Assembly: GCF_002215035.1 (NCBI RefSeq)
Contig: NZ_NKFP01000006.1
Span: 471,212 to 535,211, forward strand
Origin: Leptolyngbya ohadii IS1
Lineage (GTDB): Bacteria > Cyanobacteriota > Cyanobacteriia > Elainellales > Elainellaceae
Length of the DNA stretch: 64,000 bases
Reading direction: 5' to 3'
In this document: one piece after another, positions 26,094 to 34,294 of the stretch
How the letters are laid out: every line of letters begins with the position of its first letter
How positions within the stretch are numbered: position 1 is the stretch's first letter
The notes under the pieces: generated by a model
The model's database searches: none
Seen by the model: the letters and a program-made list of their open reading frames with translations, nothing else
Told to the model about the DNA's origin: nothing
Made by a program: the position numbers and the translations under genes

Positions 26094-26431
26094 GAATAGC
26101 TCCCAGGGTCTGTATGCGTAAGTTCATAGGGACAAGAGACTGAATCTGCGATGCTTTTTAGGGTCTAATCGCCATTGCTTTCCCCCGATAGGATTACCCT
26201 GTTGAGACAAGACTCTGGTATGCACGGGCAACGTTGCGCTAAACACCTGTGATGATAGGGCTGGAACAGTAGAACAGAAGAGAGTCTGTGATCAAGAAAT
26301 TTTGAGAATCATTGACTACTGTAATCCAATGTAAACAGCAAGTCACCGTTAATAGTAGCCCATAGTATACCGAACTCTAACGAAGGCTTTGTTTCGCTTC
26401 GCTTCACCCACCTGCTCCCGCAAAATTTTTG
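26094..26431. other. Intergenic region upstream of the HDIG gene
   Basis: No gene is seen. A TTTCGCTTCGCTTCACCCA string at about 26391-26409 resembles fragments of a repeat common in filamentous cyanobacteria. It falls just beyond the stop of the ADP-ribosylglycohydrolase-like gene. The rest should hold the HDIG-operon promoter. Confidence 0.4.
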
Positions 26432-27469
26432 CTAGCGCGGGCGTACCAGTCGGGGAATTGCCGTAACTGTCGATCCTGCGGACGATTTTGCGGATTGCCA
26501 GCTGTACGGCTGAAATGCGCCAGACCAAGCTGCCCAAAGTCGATCGGATAGCTCTAGAAGGTCTGCGACGGATGCAATACCCCAGAGATGCTTCAACGTG
26601 TTGGACTGATCACGATCGATCGCCAGTCGCCAGCCAATAGGCAAACCTGCTTCGCTCAAATGCGCTCCGGCAAACAGTCCCATGAGAGCTGCCGCTTCTG
26701 GGTCAGGATTGAGGCGCAGCGTGTGCAGTAGAGCCAGGGGAAAAACGGTCGGCGTTTTCAGCATCCCATAAAGGGCAGCGGCGACAGGAGACAGGATCTC
26801 TGGCAGCATCGTGAGCGGGATGTCCTGCTCCAGCCAAGTCTGAACTTGCTGAAGCTGATCTCGCAGGTCACAATTCTCTGCGGCTGAATTTCCCTGCATG
26901 ATTGGGGCGGATTGCTTCCCCGATCGCAGTCCCTTAGGCAGTTCCTCAAGCAGTGGATGCTCCATCAGTGCATATAGGGAGGTTCCCAAATTACCGCGAT
27001 CGACTCTAAATTGCTCTTGCAGAATGCCCGAAACAATCAGGGCGATCGTGAGGAGTTCTGTTTGTCGGGGTACGGGTAGATGTGCCAATTGTGGCACTAG
27101 GGACTGCTGAATCTGCGTCTGGCTTTCGTGACAAAACAGGATCAGGGGCAGAAGATCGATCGCCGAATCTGGCTTTTGCGTAGAACGATTTTGCTCTGTT
27201 CGCACGGGGGATTGCACGACTTGAGCCTGAAGAATTGGCGGCTGAATCAAAGCATTTGCCAGGGCGAGAAAAGGTCTGCTGCTCAATCCGCTTTCAGCCC
27301 GCTGCTCGGCTTCCGGAAACAGATTCAACCGCCAGATATGAGTTGCATCGCGGAGGGATAGGGACGGCTGTGCCAACATGCCAGATTGTAAGGCGATCGT
27401 TCCAAAGACTTCTCCTAGCGCTGCCCCCAGCAATGCTCCCCGAAACCGACTTCTCAGCGTGAACTGCAT
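26432..27469 (-). CDS. ADP-ribosylglycohydrolase-like protein, diverged
   Basis: The N-terminus FRGALLGAALGEVFGTIALQ matches the start of ADP-ribosylglycohydrolase (DraG-like) folds. The C-terminal MGLFAGAHLSEAGLPIGWR resembles the second conserved block (normally GAxxGAxxG-lipW). The acidic metal-binding residues expected in the active enzyme (such as the TDDT motif) are not evident. This version is probably catalytically dead or changed. The central ~150 residues are variable, with Gln/Ser-rich stretches. At 345 residues the length is somewhat above the family. Probably cytoplasmic, transcribed alone from ATG 27469. Confidence 0.65.
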   Translation of the reverse strand: MQFTLRSRFRGALLGAALGEVFGTIALQSGMLAQPSLSLRDATHIWRLNLFPEAEQRAESGLSSRPFLALANALIQPPILQAQVVQSPVRTEQNRSTQKPDSAIDLLPLILFCHESQTQIQQSLVPQLAHLPVPRQTELLTIALIVSGILQEQFRVDRGNLGTSLYALMEHPLLEELPKGLRSGKQSAPIMQGNSAAENCDLRDQLQQVQTWLEQDIPLTMLPEILSPVAAALYGMLKTPTVFPLALLHTLRLNPDPEAAALMGLFAGAHLSEAGLPIGWRLAIDRDQSNTLKHLWGIASVADLLELSDRLWAAWSGAFQPYSWQSAKSSAGSTVTAIPRLVRPR

Positions 27470-27707
27470 GACCTGTATAATCCTTTGAGGTTAATCCGCT
27501 GGCAATCTCCCTAATTCTCCTTTCCAGGAAGTTCAGGCGAGAACAGCCTTCCGGATCAATTCCTGCGAGTGTTGAATAGTAAGCTCATGAAAATTGGGTC
27601 GATGGGACGACGAGCTACTCTTGCCCTATCCTAATCGCTGCTCAGCTTCATTGAATCGCTTCCGCGAATCCCTCCCGCGAATCCCTAGTGAACGTTTCTG
27701 TTGCTTC

Positions 27708-28415
27708 ATGCTTATGCCATCTCGCCTTCGTTTTGTTCGCGTTCTATGCCTGGCTGGGCTGCTGCGTCCCGCTGCTTTTGTACTGCTGAGTTGCCTGACG
27801 TTTAATTCCCTGGGCTTTCCCGCTATTAGCCAAACGCCTTCGCCTGCTCCGACTGTCAGTCCAAATCGCCCCATCCTCCGGATCGGTAGCCAGGGAGAAT
27901 CGGTGAAGGAACTTCAGGCAATGCTCAAACTGCTGGGCTATTACCGAGAAGCCGTAGACGGTAGCTACCAGCAGAGTACCGCCGATGCCGTGACTTCCTT
28001 TCAGCGATCGAGCGGACTGACTGCGGATGGTGTTGTAGGTTCGGAAACCTGGAGCCGGTTGCTGCCTCCCTCTCCTACAGTCGCGGCAACTGCTCCCCCT
28101 GCTCCAACGCCTTCCCCCACTCCAACGCCTTCCCCTACTCCGACACCAGCCCCTTCCTCTACTCCGACACCAGTTCCAGCGGCTTCTCCGGGCAGCGCAA
28201 CCTCGATCGATCTCCCAACCCTGCGGAGGGGAATGCGCGGCAGTGCGATCGAACGACTCCAGGAACGCCTGCGATCGCTCGGATTTTATGACGGTGAGGT
28301 GGATGGTATCTTTGGGGCACAAACCCAGGCAGCTGTGGAATCGGCTCAGCGAAACTTTGGGCTTGAACCGGATGGTGTTGTGGGTCCGGCGACTTGGGGG
28401 GTACTGTTGCGGTAG
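27708..28415 (+). CDS. Exported protein with two peptidoglycan-binding domains
   Basis: A 235-residue protein with a signal-like N-terminus (CLAGLLRPAAFVLLSCLTFNSLGF). Its two PG_binding_1 domains are LRIGSQGESVKELQAMLKLLGYY...ADGVVGSETWSRLL and LRRGMRGSAIERLQERLRSLGFY...DGVVGPATWGVLL, separated by a Pro/Thr/Ser-rich repeat linker (about 28090-28190). Such modules bind cell-wall peptidoglycan. With no catalytic domain attached, the protein is probably an envelope anchor or adaptor. ATG 27708 or 27714 gives a proper signal peptide; the longer frame from 27594 does not. Transcribed alone. Confidence 0.85.
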   Translation: MLMPSRLRFVRVLCLAGLLRPAAFVLLSCLTFNSLGFPAISQTPSPAPTVSPNRPILRIGSQGESVKELQAMLKLLGYYREAVDGSYQQSTADAVTSFQRSSGLTADGVVGSETWSRLLPPSPTVAATAPPAPTPSPTPTPSPTPTPAPSSTPTPVPAASPGSATSIDLPTLRRGMRGSAIERLQERLRSLGFYDGEVDGIFGAQTQAAVESAQRNFGLEPDGVVGPATWGVLLR

Positions 28416-28978
28416 TGAATGGCGAATTAGGGGGATGGAGCTGAACGAATATGCAATCGATAAACTGTCCTTTACTCAGTTATAAACTTAGGTTAACGAT
28501 CGTCAACATTGGCAAAGTGACCTTCCCCTCGCCGATCGCCGATGCTATCTTGAATTCAGGTACAGAAAAGCAAACAAGCAAACCTTACTGAATCGCAACA
28601 AGTAGATCGATTGATTTGAATTGATGGATTACAGCCTGTACCGCCCGCTAGTAGTCCAGACGCAGTCGCTTCCAGTAGCTCAGCATAGCCCTTCAGTCCG
28701 TGGAAATTGCATTTCTCATGCAGACTGATTTCAAAGGCATAAAGAGATGCGCCACATAGCTCTATTGTCTCCTATAGAGACAGGTATGCGAGGGTTGACA
28801 GGTTGAGATTGCGGTTGATTAAGTTCTATCCCTTCGTAAAGGAACGTCTTAATTCAAGTTCATTTCGTTCACAACTCAACTCGATTTTCGGGGTCTGGTT
28901 TATGCCAGACCTCATCGATTTTTAAAGGACTTTCAAAAGTTGGTCTTTTAAGGCAAAGGGCTAATCGGAAATTGGCGT
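28416..28978. other. Convergent intergenic region with a 7-bp hairpin
   Basis: This is the 563 bp between the convergent peptidoglycan-binding gene and sigF. The only clear structure is a hairpin with arms GGTCTGG (28892-28898) and CCAGACC (28905-28911), which could serve as a bidirectional terminator. On the plus strand a short T run follows 8 bp later. I see no coding frame and no known RNA gene in the rest. Confidence 0.45.
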
Positions 28979-29752
28979 CTAGTTGCCCGTTGTCATGGAC
29001 TTCTTGAGCAGCTTCAAGCCCCGCTTCACTCGTCGGGATACGGTGACAGCACTGATACCCAACCGCTCTGCCGTCTCTTTTTGAGTCAGGTCGTACAGGA
29101 ACACAAATTCCAGGACTTCACGCGTACGCTTCTCAAGCTGATGGAGTGCCTGTTGTAGGCGAATCCGGTCTTCCTGAGCAAGCTGAAAGCTCTGATATTG
29201 AGCATCCGGAACCAGATCCCCTAACGAAGTAGAGCCGTCTTCCTCGTCTCGCATGGGGGCATCCAGGCTCAGCGGTGCCCGATTCCGATAAGCCAGCTTA
29301 ATTTCCTGCCACTCTGCCAGCGTAATTTGCAGCGCTTCTGCCAGTTCGGCGTCTGTGGGCTGGCGGTGTAATTCGGTTTGCAGTTGCCGAGTAATGCTAG
29401 CTGCTTGATGTTGGAGTGCCTGCCAGCGGCGGGGAATTCTAACGGGGGAGCCTTTGTCGCGCAGGTAGTGCTGAATTTCGCCTCGGATGTAGGGGATGGC
29501 GAAGGAACTGAAGGCATGACCCTTCGACATATCAAACCGTTCAATCGCTCGAATTAAGCCTAGGCTACCAACTTGAAGCAGGTCTTCATAGCTTTCAGTA
29601 CATTGGTTGACCCAGTGGTGCGCTTCTTTTCTGACTAATCCAAAGTTGAGCTGAACAAGCCGATTTCTTAGACTTGCAGAGGGTAATTTTTGATATTCCC
29701 GCAGCAGTTGTAAGCTCTCACTTTTAAGCTCGGTAGCGACTGGAGTTTGCAT
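28979..29752 (-). CDS. sigF: RNA polymerase sigma factor SigF (group 3)
   Basis: A 257-residue sigma-70 family protein. Region 2 is VQLNFGLVRKEAHHWVNQCTESYEDLLQVGSLGLIRAIERFD...FAIPYIRGEIQHYLRD. Region 3 is ITRQLQTELHRQPTDAELAEAL, and region 4 with its HTH is LEFVFLYDLTQKETAERLGISAVTVSRRVKRGLKLL. The sequence and length match cyanobacterial SigF, which in Synechocystis controls pilus and motility genes. No anti-sigma partner is adjacent. The start at ATG 29752 is well placed. About 700 bp of non-coding DNA lies upstream, so an elaborate promoter is possible. Confidence 0.9.
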   Translation of the reverse strand: MQTPVATELKSESLQLLREYQKLPSASLRNRLVQLNFGLVRKEAHHWVNQCTESYEDLLQVGSLGLIRAIERFDMSKGHAFSSFAIPYIRGEIQHYLRDKGSPVRIPRRWQALQHQAASITRQLQTELHRQPTDAELAEALQITLAEWQEIKLAYRNRAPLSLDAPMRDEEDGSTSLGDLVPDAQYQSFQLAQEDRIRLQQALHQLEKRTREVLEFVFLYDLTQKETAERLGISAVTVSRRVKRGLKLLKKSMTTGN

Positions 29753-30460
29753 AACGAAATTCAGGGTAAATGAGAGACAGAAGACAGAGTAAGCTCAGAA
29801 AATTGACTCAACTTTTGTCCTTGCCATAAAAGCAATACGACAAGAAGCAATTTGACCCTTACTGAGCGCAGAAATAAAAACCGTCTCATCAGCAATCACT
29901 AAGTTATCCCTGAGCGATCGCTGTAGGTGAAGCAGGAGCAGTGCAAGCCAATCTTGAAGTTTGCAAAACCGAAGGCATCAACGGGATTAAAAAGTAGAAA
30001 AACACCGCTTCAAGTAGGACAAGCTGCCCAACAGAGAACGATTTCTACACCTGTATTACTCAAGGTAGGCGCTTCCGTAGAGGAACCACAACTGCAATTT
30101 CACGGAAGATGGGACAGATCTAGCCTGAAGTCTTCCTGTGCAAGCCTCCAAGCCAATTTACCAGCACTTTCCAGAAAAGCGCAATTCTTGAACTCAACTA
30201 TTTTTGGCTCACGCCGTAGCGTAAAAACCCTCCATCTTTAGGGAATCATCACGAATTCTACGGACAAAGCAATCGAAAGATCATAAAGAGGAATAAAAGA
30301 TCGGTGAGTCTTTGTAAAAGCTTATTGAAGATTGAAGGAATCAATTAATCGGAAGGAATAGAAAAAATAATTGTGCTAAAAGTTTTGTCCGCGATTGTGT
30401 TCCGCCTCCGCTGCAACTGAGGTGAGGTTTGCAGGTAAGGCGTTTAAATTTAAAGCAAAA
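29753..30460. other. Long non-coding region upstream of sigF
   Basis: This 700-bp stretch lies between the sigF start and the psbO terminator. A plus-strand open frame (29927-30241, 104 codons) is basic, Ser/Lys/Gln-rich and lacks any recognisable domain or ribosome-binding site, so it is not called. The gap is unusually long for this window and may hold the sigF promoter and leader or an unrecognised RNA. Confidence 0.4.
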
Positions 30461-30492
30461 ATTAGGGCATATCATTCAAAACATGCCCTAAT
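30461..30492 (-). terminator. psbO rho-independent terminator
   Basis: Perfect 10-bp arms ATTAGGGCAT (30461-30470) and ATGCCCTAAT (30483-30492) enclose a 12-nt loop. On the minus strand the stem is followed directly by TTTTGCTTT, about 160 nt downstream of the psbO stop. Confidence 0.85.
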
Positions 30493-30651
30493 CTCGTGAA
30501 TTTTATATCAATGCTCGACCCCCTGATCGACATATTTGCTCGACACCACTATGGGATACGGCATAAATATACGGCATTACCGTGCCTCAAAAAGGTCTAA
30601 AGCAAGGGATGGCTGTAGGAACGATAGAGGGTTGAGCGATCGTTGAGTGAA

Positions 30652-31476
30652 CTATGCCTGAGCAGGTTCTATACGACCGTAGAAAAGCCCGCGAATTTTT
30701 ACGTCAACTGGCTCTTTAGATCCCATATCGGTGTCAGAGGGCTGCACGCTCTCGAAGGTACCCGCAATCTCGCCCGTTGCGCTGTTGACCTTAGCCACTT
30801 GCAGCGAAATTCTGCCTTGCCCTGTTCGGAACGACTTGAGGTTTTCCTTCAGCAGTTCCTCGTTGTCACCGCGAGAAGGCAGTGCAACAGCGGTGTCATA
30901 GCCAGCGGTTAATCCACGAGCTTTGGGGTCGAGGAAGTTAGAAGTACGGTAGGACGGAACGCGAAACTCGCCTTCAAAGTCGGTGGAAGTGTTGATGCTA
31001 TCCGTTGCCTGTGCCGTTGCAACCAGTCCTTTAACCGTAAACAGGAAGGGATACATTTCGCCACCCGGCAGCTTCACCGTAATTGCCTGGAAATCGAAGC
31101 CGTCCTCTTCCGAGAAAGTCAGTTCACCGTTGTTAAGCTTTAGCGATCCTCTCACCTGATCCAGCGAGGAGGTGAGGCGCGTTAAAGGTCTTCCGGCAAT
31201 GAACTGGGCTTCCTGCCGCTTATTGGTCGTTTCTTCTTTCACGAAGAAGTTAGTGGGTTCCAGGCACAGATCGGTGATCAGATAGGACTCGTTAGGCTCG
31301 ATCGCGATCGCGCCCCGGCTCGTTTCAGAAAGTTGAGGACAGGTGTTTGCCAGACCCGTGCCTCGAATTTGCTCGTAGGTAAGGGCAACATTTGCATTGG
31401 AAGAACTGTCGCTGCAAGCTGTGAGCAACCCTATGCACAGAGCCAGGAATGCAGCGATGAAAGCGCGATACCTCAT
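30652..31476 (-). CDS. psbO: Photosystem II manganese-stabilising protein PsbO
   Basis: PsbO is the 33-kDa extrinsic subunit that stabilises the oxygen-evolving Mn cluster on the lumenal face of photosystem II. The 274-residue precursor shows the family blocks LTYEQIRGTGLANTCPQL, LCLEPTNFFVKEE, NKRQEAQF, LPGGEMYPFLFTVKGL, STDFEGEFRVPSYRTSNFLDPKARG and the C-terminal VKIRGLFYGRIEPA. The two cysteines of the mature disulfide are present. The signal peptide ends LLTAC-SDSS, a lipobox-like site with Cys21 instead of the usual AxA. ATG 31476 is chosen for its AGAGG ribosome-binding site; a TTG two codons upstream is too close. Confidence 0.97.
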   Translation of the reverse strand: MRYRAFIAAFLALCIGLLTACSDSSSNANVALTYEQIRGTGLANTCPQLSETSRGAIAIEPNESYLITDLCLEPTNFFVKEETTNKRQEAQFIAGRPLTRLTSSLDQVRGSLKLNNGELTFSEEDGFDFQAITVKLPGGEMYPFLFTVKGLVATAQATDSINTSTDFEGEFRVPSYRTSNFLDPKARGLTAGYDTAVALPSRGDNEELLKENLKSFRTGQGRISLQVAKVNSATGEIAGTFESVQPSDTDMGSKEPVDVKIRGLFYGRIEPAQA

Positions 31477-31520
31477 GGTCAACCTCTAGTTTCTCTAGTT
31501 TCTAATTGTGAAAACCTTAC

Positions 31521-31549
31521 AGTATCTTGTTAAGGAGTATCTATGACAA
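31521..31549 (-). promoter_or_regulatory. Candidate psbO promoter
   Basis: On the minus strand TTGTCA (31549-31544) and GATACT (31526-31521) are separated by 17 bp and match the -35 and -10 consensus at 5/6 and 4/6 positions. This would put the transcript start about 40 nt before the psbO ATG. Confidence 0.4.
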
Positions 31550-31927
31550 GCGGGCAATCCCGTTCATACTGAATTTTACAAGACCTTGTTACCTTTCTTT
31601 TGCGGAATCTCATAAATTCCTATGGATGAAACAGTAAATGAGGACAGGCGATCGGGATGCTGGATCAAGAGCGGCATCGGGACAAATGAGAAAGGGATTT
31701 CAAATCATTGCGGATCGTTGCGGAGATGCCTCTCTGTCCGTAAAATCGCATTTCACGATACAGACAGGACGACCGGAAAGCGAAATGGTGGTCGAAAGGA
31801 TGGTTGATTTTTATCAATCTGGGAAAGACGTTGCTGAACGATCGTAAATGGACCGGATCGGAAGCAGGTGGGTTCTATTCCAGATTGAACTCCAAATTGG
31901 GTGAGTGAAAGCAGGACAGGAGGGCAA
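31550..31927. other. Divergent intergenic region psbO / clpP unit
   Basis: Overlapping plus-strand open frames at 31622-31807 and 31638-31847 are Arg/Gly-rich with no ribosome-binding site, so they are not called. The promoter of the 31928 gene should lie here. No strong structured element is seen. Confidence 0.35.
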
Positions 31928-32380
31928 ATGGCAGAATCCCAGAATGGACATTTTGAATCGAAATGTTTTGAACCGGAATCTTCTAAACCAAAAGATGCGG
32001 AACAGAATGACTTGAATTTGCCGACTGCTGCTCCCGCGCCTCAGGAGGAACAGGCAGATCTGCTGAACGAGCTTGCAGTTCTGGTTCGTACCATTGCCAG
32101 GCAGTGTGAGGGGGATGAAATCGCGCTATTGTCCTTGCTGCGCCAGCTTGAAGCACTGCACCGTGAGGTTTGTGATGGGGAGTTTCAGTCTGCCCTGCCA
32201 GAAAATCGTCAGGCGCTTTATGCTCTGTTGCGGGATATTGAAGCCGGGGGCGGTTGGCCCTACATTCCTCGGATGAAACTCCAGGGATTTCTCAAAAGGC
32301 TGCCAGTGGCGGATCAGGATGCCATTACCCAGATCCTTGAAAGTTCCCTCTCTTCGGGGAATCATCACCCCCACCGCTAA
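31928..32380 (+). CDS. Hypothetical protein upstream of clpP (150 aa)
   Basis: The protein has a disordered, charged N-terminus (~45 residues) followed by a helical domain: QADLLNELAVLVRTIARQCEGDEIALLSLLRQLEALHREVCDGEFQ, then FLKRLPVADQDAITQILESSL. No known family is recognised, though the helical part looks conserved. ATG 31928 is preceded by AGGAGGG, one of the strongest ribosome-binding sites in the window, which also rules out the GTG at 31901. It lies 51 bp before clpP on the same strand and is probably co-transcribed with it, so a role linked to ClpP is possible but not shown. Confidence 0.7.
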   Translation: MAESQNGHFESKCFEPESSKPKDAEQNDLNLPTAAPAPQEEQADLLNELAVLVRTIARQCEGDEIALLSLLRQLEALHREVCDGEFQSALPENRQALYALLRDIEAGGGWPYIPRMKLQGFLKRLPVADQDAITQILESSLSSGNHHPHR

Positions 32381-32431
32381 ACAGGCAAGCTTGAATCGCT
32401 AGAATGGTAGGAAAAGTCAGAGAGAGCAAGC

Positions 32432-33040
32432 ATGATTCCTACCGTTATCGAACAGTCTGGTCGCGGCGAACGCGCATTTGACATCTATTCTCGGCTGCTG
32501 CGCGAACGTATTATCTTTCTGGGACAGCCGATCGACTCCGATCTGGCAAACCTGATTGTGGCGCAAATGCTGTTTCTAGAAGCCGAAGATCCGGAGAAAG
32601 ATATCTACCTCTATATCAACTCCCCCGGCGGCTCGGTGATGGCAGGGCTGGGCATTTACGACACGATGAACCACATCCGCCCCGATGTTTCTACGATCTG
32701 CGTGGGCTTGGCTGCCAGTATGGGCGCATTTTTGCTAAGTGCAGGTGCAAAGGGCAAACGGATGAGCCTTCCTCATTCGCGGATCATGATTCACCAGCCG
32801 TTGGGTGGCGCTCAAGGTCAGGCAACCGATATTGAAATTCAGGCAAAAGAGATCCTTTACCTGAAGCGACGCCTGAATGAGTGCCTGTCTGACCATACCG
32901 GACAGCCCCTCGACCGGATCGAAGCAGATACGGAGCGCGACTTTTATATGTCTGCGAAAGAAGCGGCTGACTATGGCTTGATTGATCAGGTAATCGATCG
33001 CAAATCGATCGGCAGTCGTCCAATGGCGGTTGCCAACTAA
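32432..33040 (+). CDS. clpP: ATP-dependent Clp protease proteolytic subunit ClpP
   Basis: ClpP is the serine protease that forms the tetradecameric chamber fed by ClpC or ClpX. The 202-residue protein has the catalytic triad Ser96 ([12 protein letters not shown]), His121 ([10 protein letters not shown]) and Asp170 (TERDFYMS). It also has the oxyanion segment INSPGGSV. All active residues are intact, so this is a true ClpP rather than the inactive ClpR paralogue found in cyanobacteria. The start at ATG 32432 follows an AGAGAGCAAGC leader. Cytoplasmic; cyanobacteria carry several clpP copies, and this one's number cannot be assigned. Confidence 0.95.
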   Translation: MIPTVIEQSGRGERAFDIYSRLLRERIIFLGQPIDSDLANLIVAQMLFLEAEDPEKDIYLYINSPGGSVMAGLGIYDTMNHIRPDVSTICVGLAASMGAFLLSAGAKGKRMSLPHSRIMIHQPLGGAQGQATDIEIQAKEILYLKRRLNECLSDHTGQPLDRIEADTERDFYMSAKEAADYGLIDQVIDRKSIGSRPMAVAN

Positions 33041-33100
33041 GTTCGGGGCGAACTGTCCTGAGCTAATTGCCCTGAGCTAATAACCTCTGAAAGGTAAACC

Positions 33101-34099
33101 CTAGAAGGGCATCTGGGCTGAGGAGGGCTGTACCTCCAGGTAGCGCAGAAAGTCCATCAGTTCATCATCATTGAGTTCCTGGCGCGATCGTTTGCCGTAG
33201 GTTTTCTGCAAATGGTCGCGTCCTTTTTTGGTATCCCAGCCCAGACGTTTCATTTCAACGCCGATACGGGCAATTTCTCCAGAGCGATCGATCTCAGCAG
33301 GGGGCGCGATCGGGGCGGGTTCGACGGGTTCCACAGGAGGAGCTGTGCTTTTGCGGCGGGTGGGCTTATCCACTCCGGCGTCAGGTTGAGGTGAAGCAGT
33401 TCCTCCTTCGGGGGAATCGGTTTTAGGAAGGGTTAATTTCGTGAGATTCAGGTCAGCCAGATTGACGGGAGGATCGATCGGCGTAGCGGGATCGGATGTG
33501 ACGGCTGTAAAGAGATCGGCTGCGGCAGGAACGGAGGGTTCCTCAGGAGAGGCATCCAGAGGGGCAGGCGTATTTTCCTGCAACAGACTATTCAGATCAA
33601 AATCAATGTCTAGGTTGGTGGTGAGCGAGGGTTCCTTCGGAATTGTGCTGCGCGCCATTTGCGTTGGGTTATCCCAATCGGTGAGGGCATCCGGGGCAGA
33701 GCTGTCTAGCTGAGGCTCCAGCTTAGTTGGGCTGGGGGCTTGTTTCGCCAGTGGGGTCAGTGGGGATATTACAGGAGAACTAACAGGCGGTGTTGGGTCG
33801 GCGTTGCGAAAGTTCGGGGATACAGCAGGCTCGATCGATATATCTGGGGCAGGAATGGCTGGAGCCGACACCGTGGCGGGTAAAAGCAGGGCTTCGATCG
33901 CACGACATTTTGCCCGATCCTCGGCGGCTTCAATATCAGCAGCGGCAGCCATACCAGTGGCAAACGTGACCGAGCCTATTTGAACTGAGGCACGCACGAC
34001 AAAGACATTTGATTCGATCGCCAGCAGCTCCGACAGGAGACTAGCAACTGGGTAGGAGGCGCGAAGCTGGGTCAGCAGGGCAGGCAGCGGTAAAGACAT
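33101..34099 (-). CDS. Hypothetical protein with small N- and C-terminal domains and a long disordered middle
   Basis: A 332-residue protein in three parts. Residues 1-80 form an alpha/beta module (FVVRASVQIGSVTFATGMAAAADIEAAEDRAKCRAIEAL) whose pattern resembles the start of Rad52-type annealing or RNA-binding folds. Residues ~80-275 are Pro/Ser/Thr/Asp-rich and probably disordered. The last ~50 residues form a helical module (ARIGVEMKRLGWDTKKGRDHLQKTYGKRSRQELNDDELMDFLRYLE). Such a C-terminal module recurs in cyanobacterial proteins and may bind nucleic acid or a partner. Function is unknown; the Rad52-like comparison is weak. It is convergent with clpP. Confidence 0.65.
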   Translation of the reverse strand: MSLPLPALLTQLRASYPVASLLSELLAIESNVFVVRASVQIGSVTFATGMAAAADIEAAEDRAKCRAIEALLLPATVSAPAIPAPDISIEPAVSPNFRNADPTPPVSSPVISPLTPLAKQAPSPTKLEPQLDSSAPDALTDWDNPTQMARSTIPKEPSLTTNLDIDFDLNSLLQENTPAPLDASPEEPSVPAAADLFTAVTSDPATPIDPPVNLADLNLTKLTLPKTDSPEGGTASPQPDAGVDKPTRRKSTAPPVEPVEPAPIAPPAEIDRSGEIARIGVEMKRLGWDTKKGRDHLQKTYGKRSRQELNDDELMDFLRYLEVQPSSAQMPF

Positions 34100-34285
34100 G
34101 GGTATAGATAAGGCAGTAGGCTAATTGGGAGAAGGGCAGTGAATTGAGATGAGATGAAAATGGAAGGGGATTAAGGGAAGCTAGTATAGCTCAGGATGAG
34201 GAGATGGATAACCTGAGGGAGCGGGATAGATCCTGATAGCGGGCAGAAGGCTTGCCCCATAAGCGCATTCGCCGATCGGGTTCCC

Positions 34286-34294
34286 GTTTCCCAG
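34286..34294. repeat. Left target-site duplication of the insertion sequence
   Basis: GTTTCCCAG directly abuts the left inverted repeat of the insertion sequence and is identical to the 9 bp at 35715-35723. Confidence 0.9.

Noticed and set aside
29927..30241. 104-codon plus-strand frame upstream of sigF
   Set aside because: Composition is Ser/Lys/Gln/Arg-rich without hydrophobic periodicity or a ribosome-binding site; it looks like chance in non-coding DNA.
31622..31847. Two overlapping plus-strand frames between psbO and the clpP unit
   Set aside because: They overlap each other in different frames and are Arg/Gly-rich with no supporting signals.
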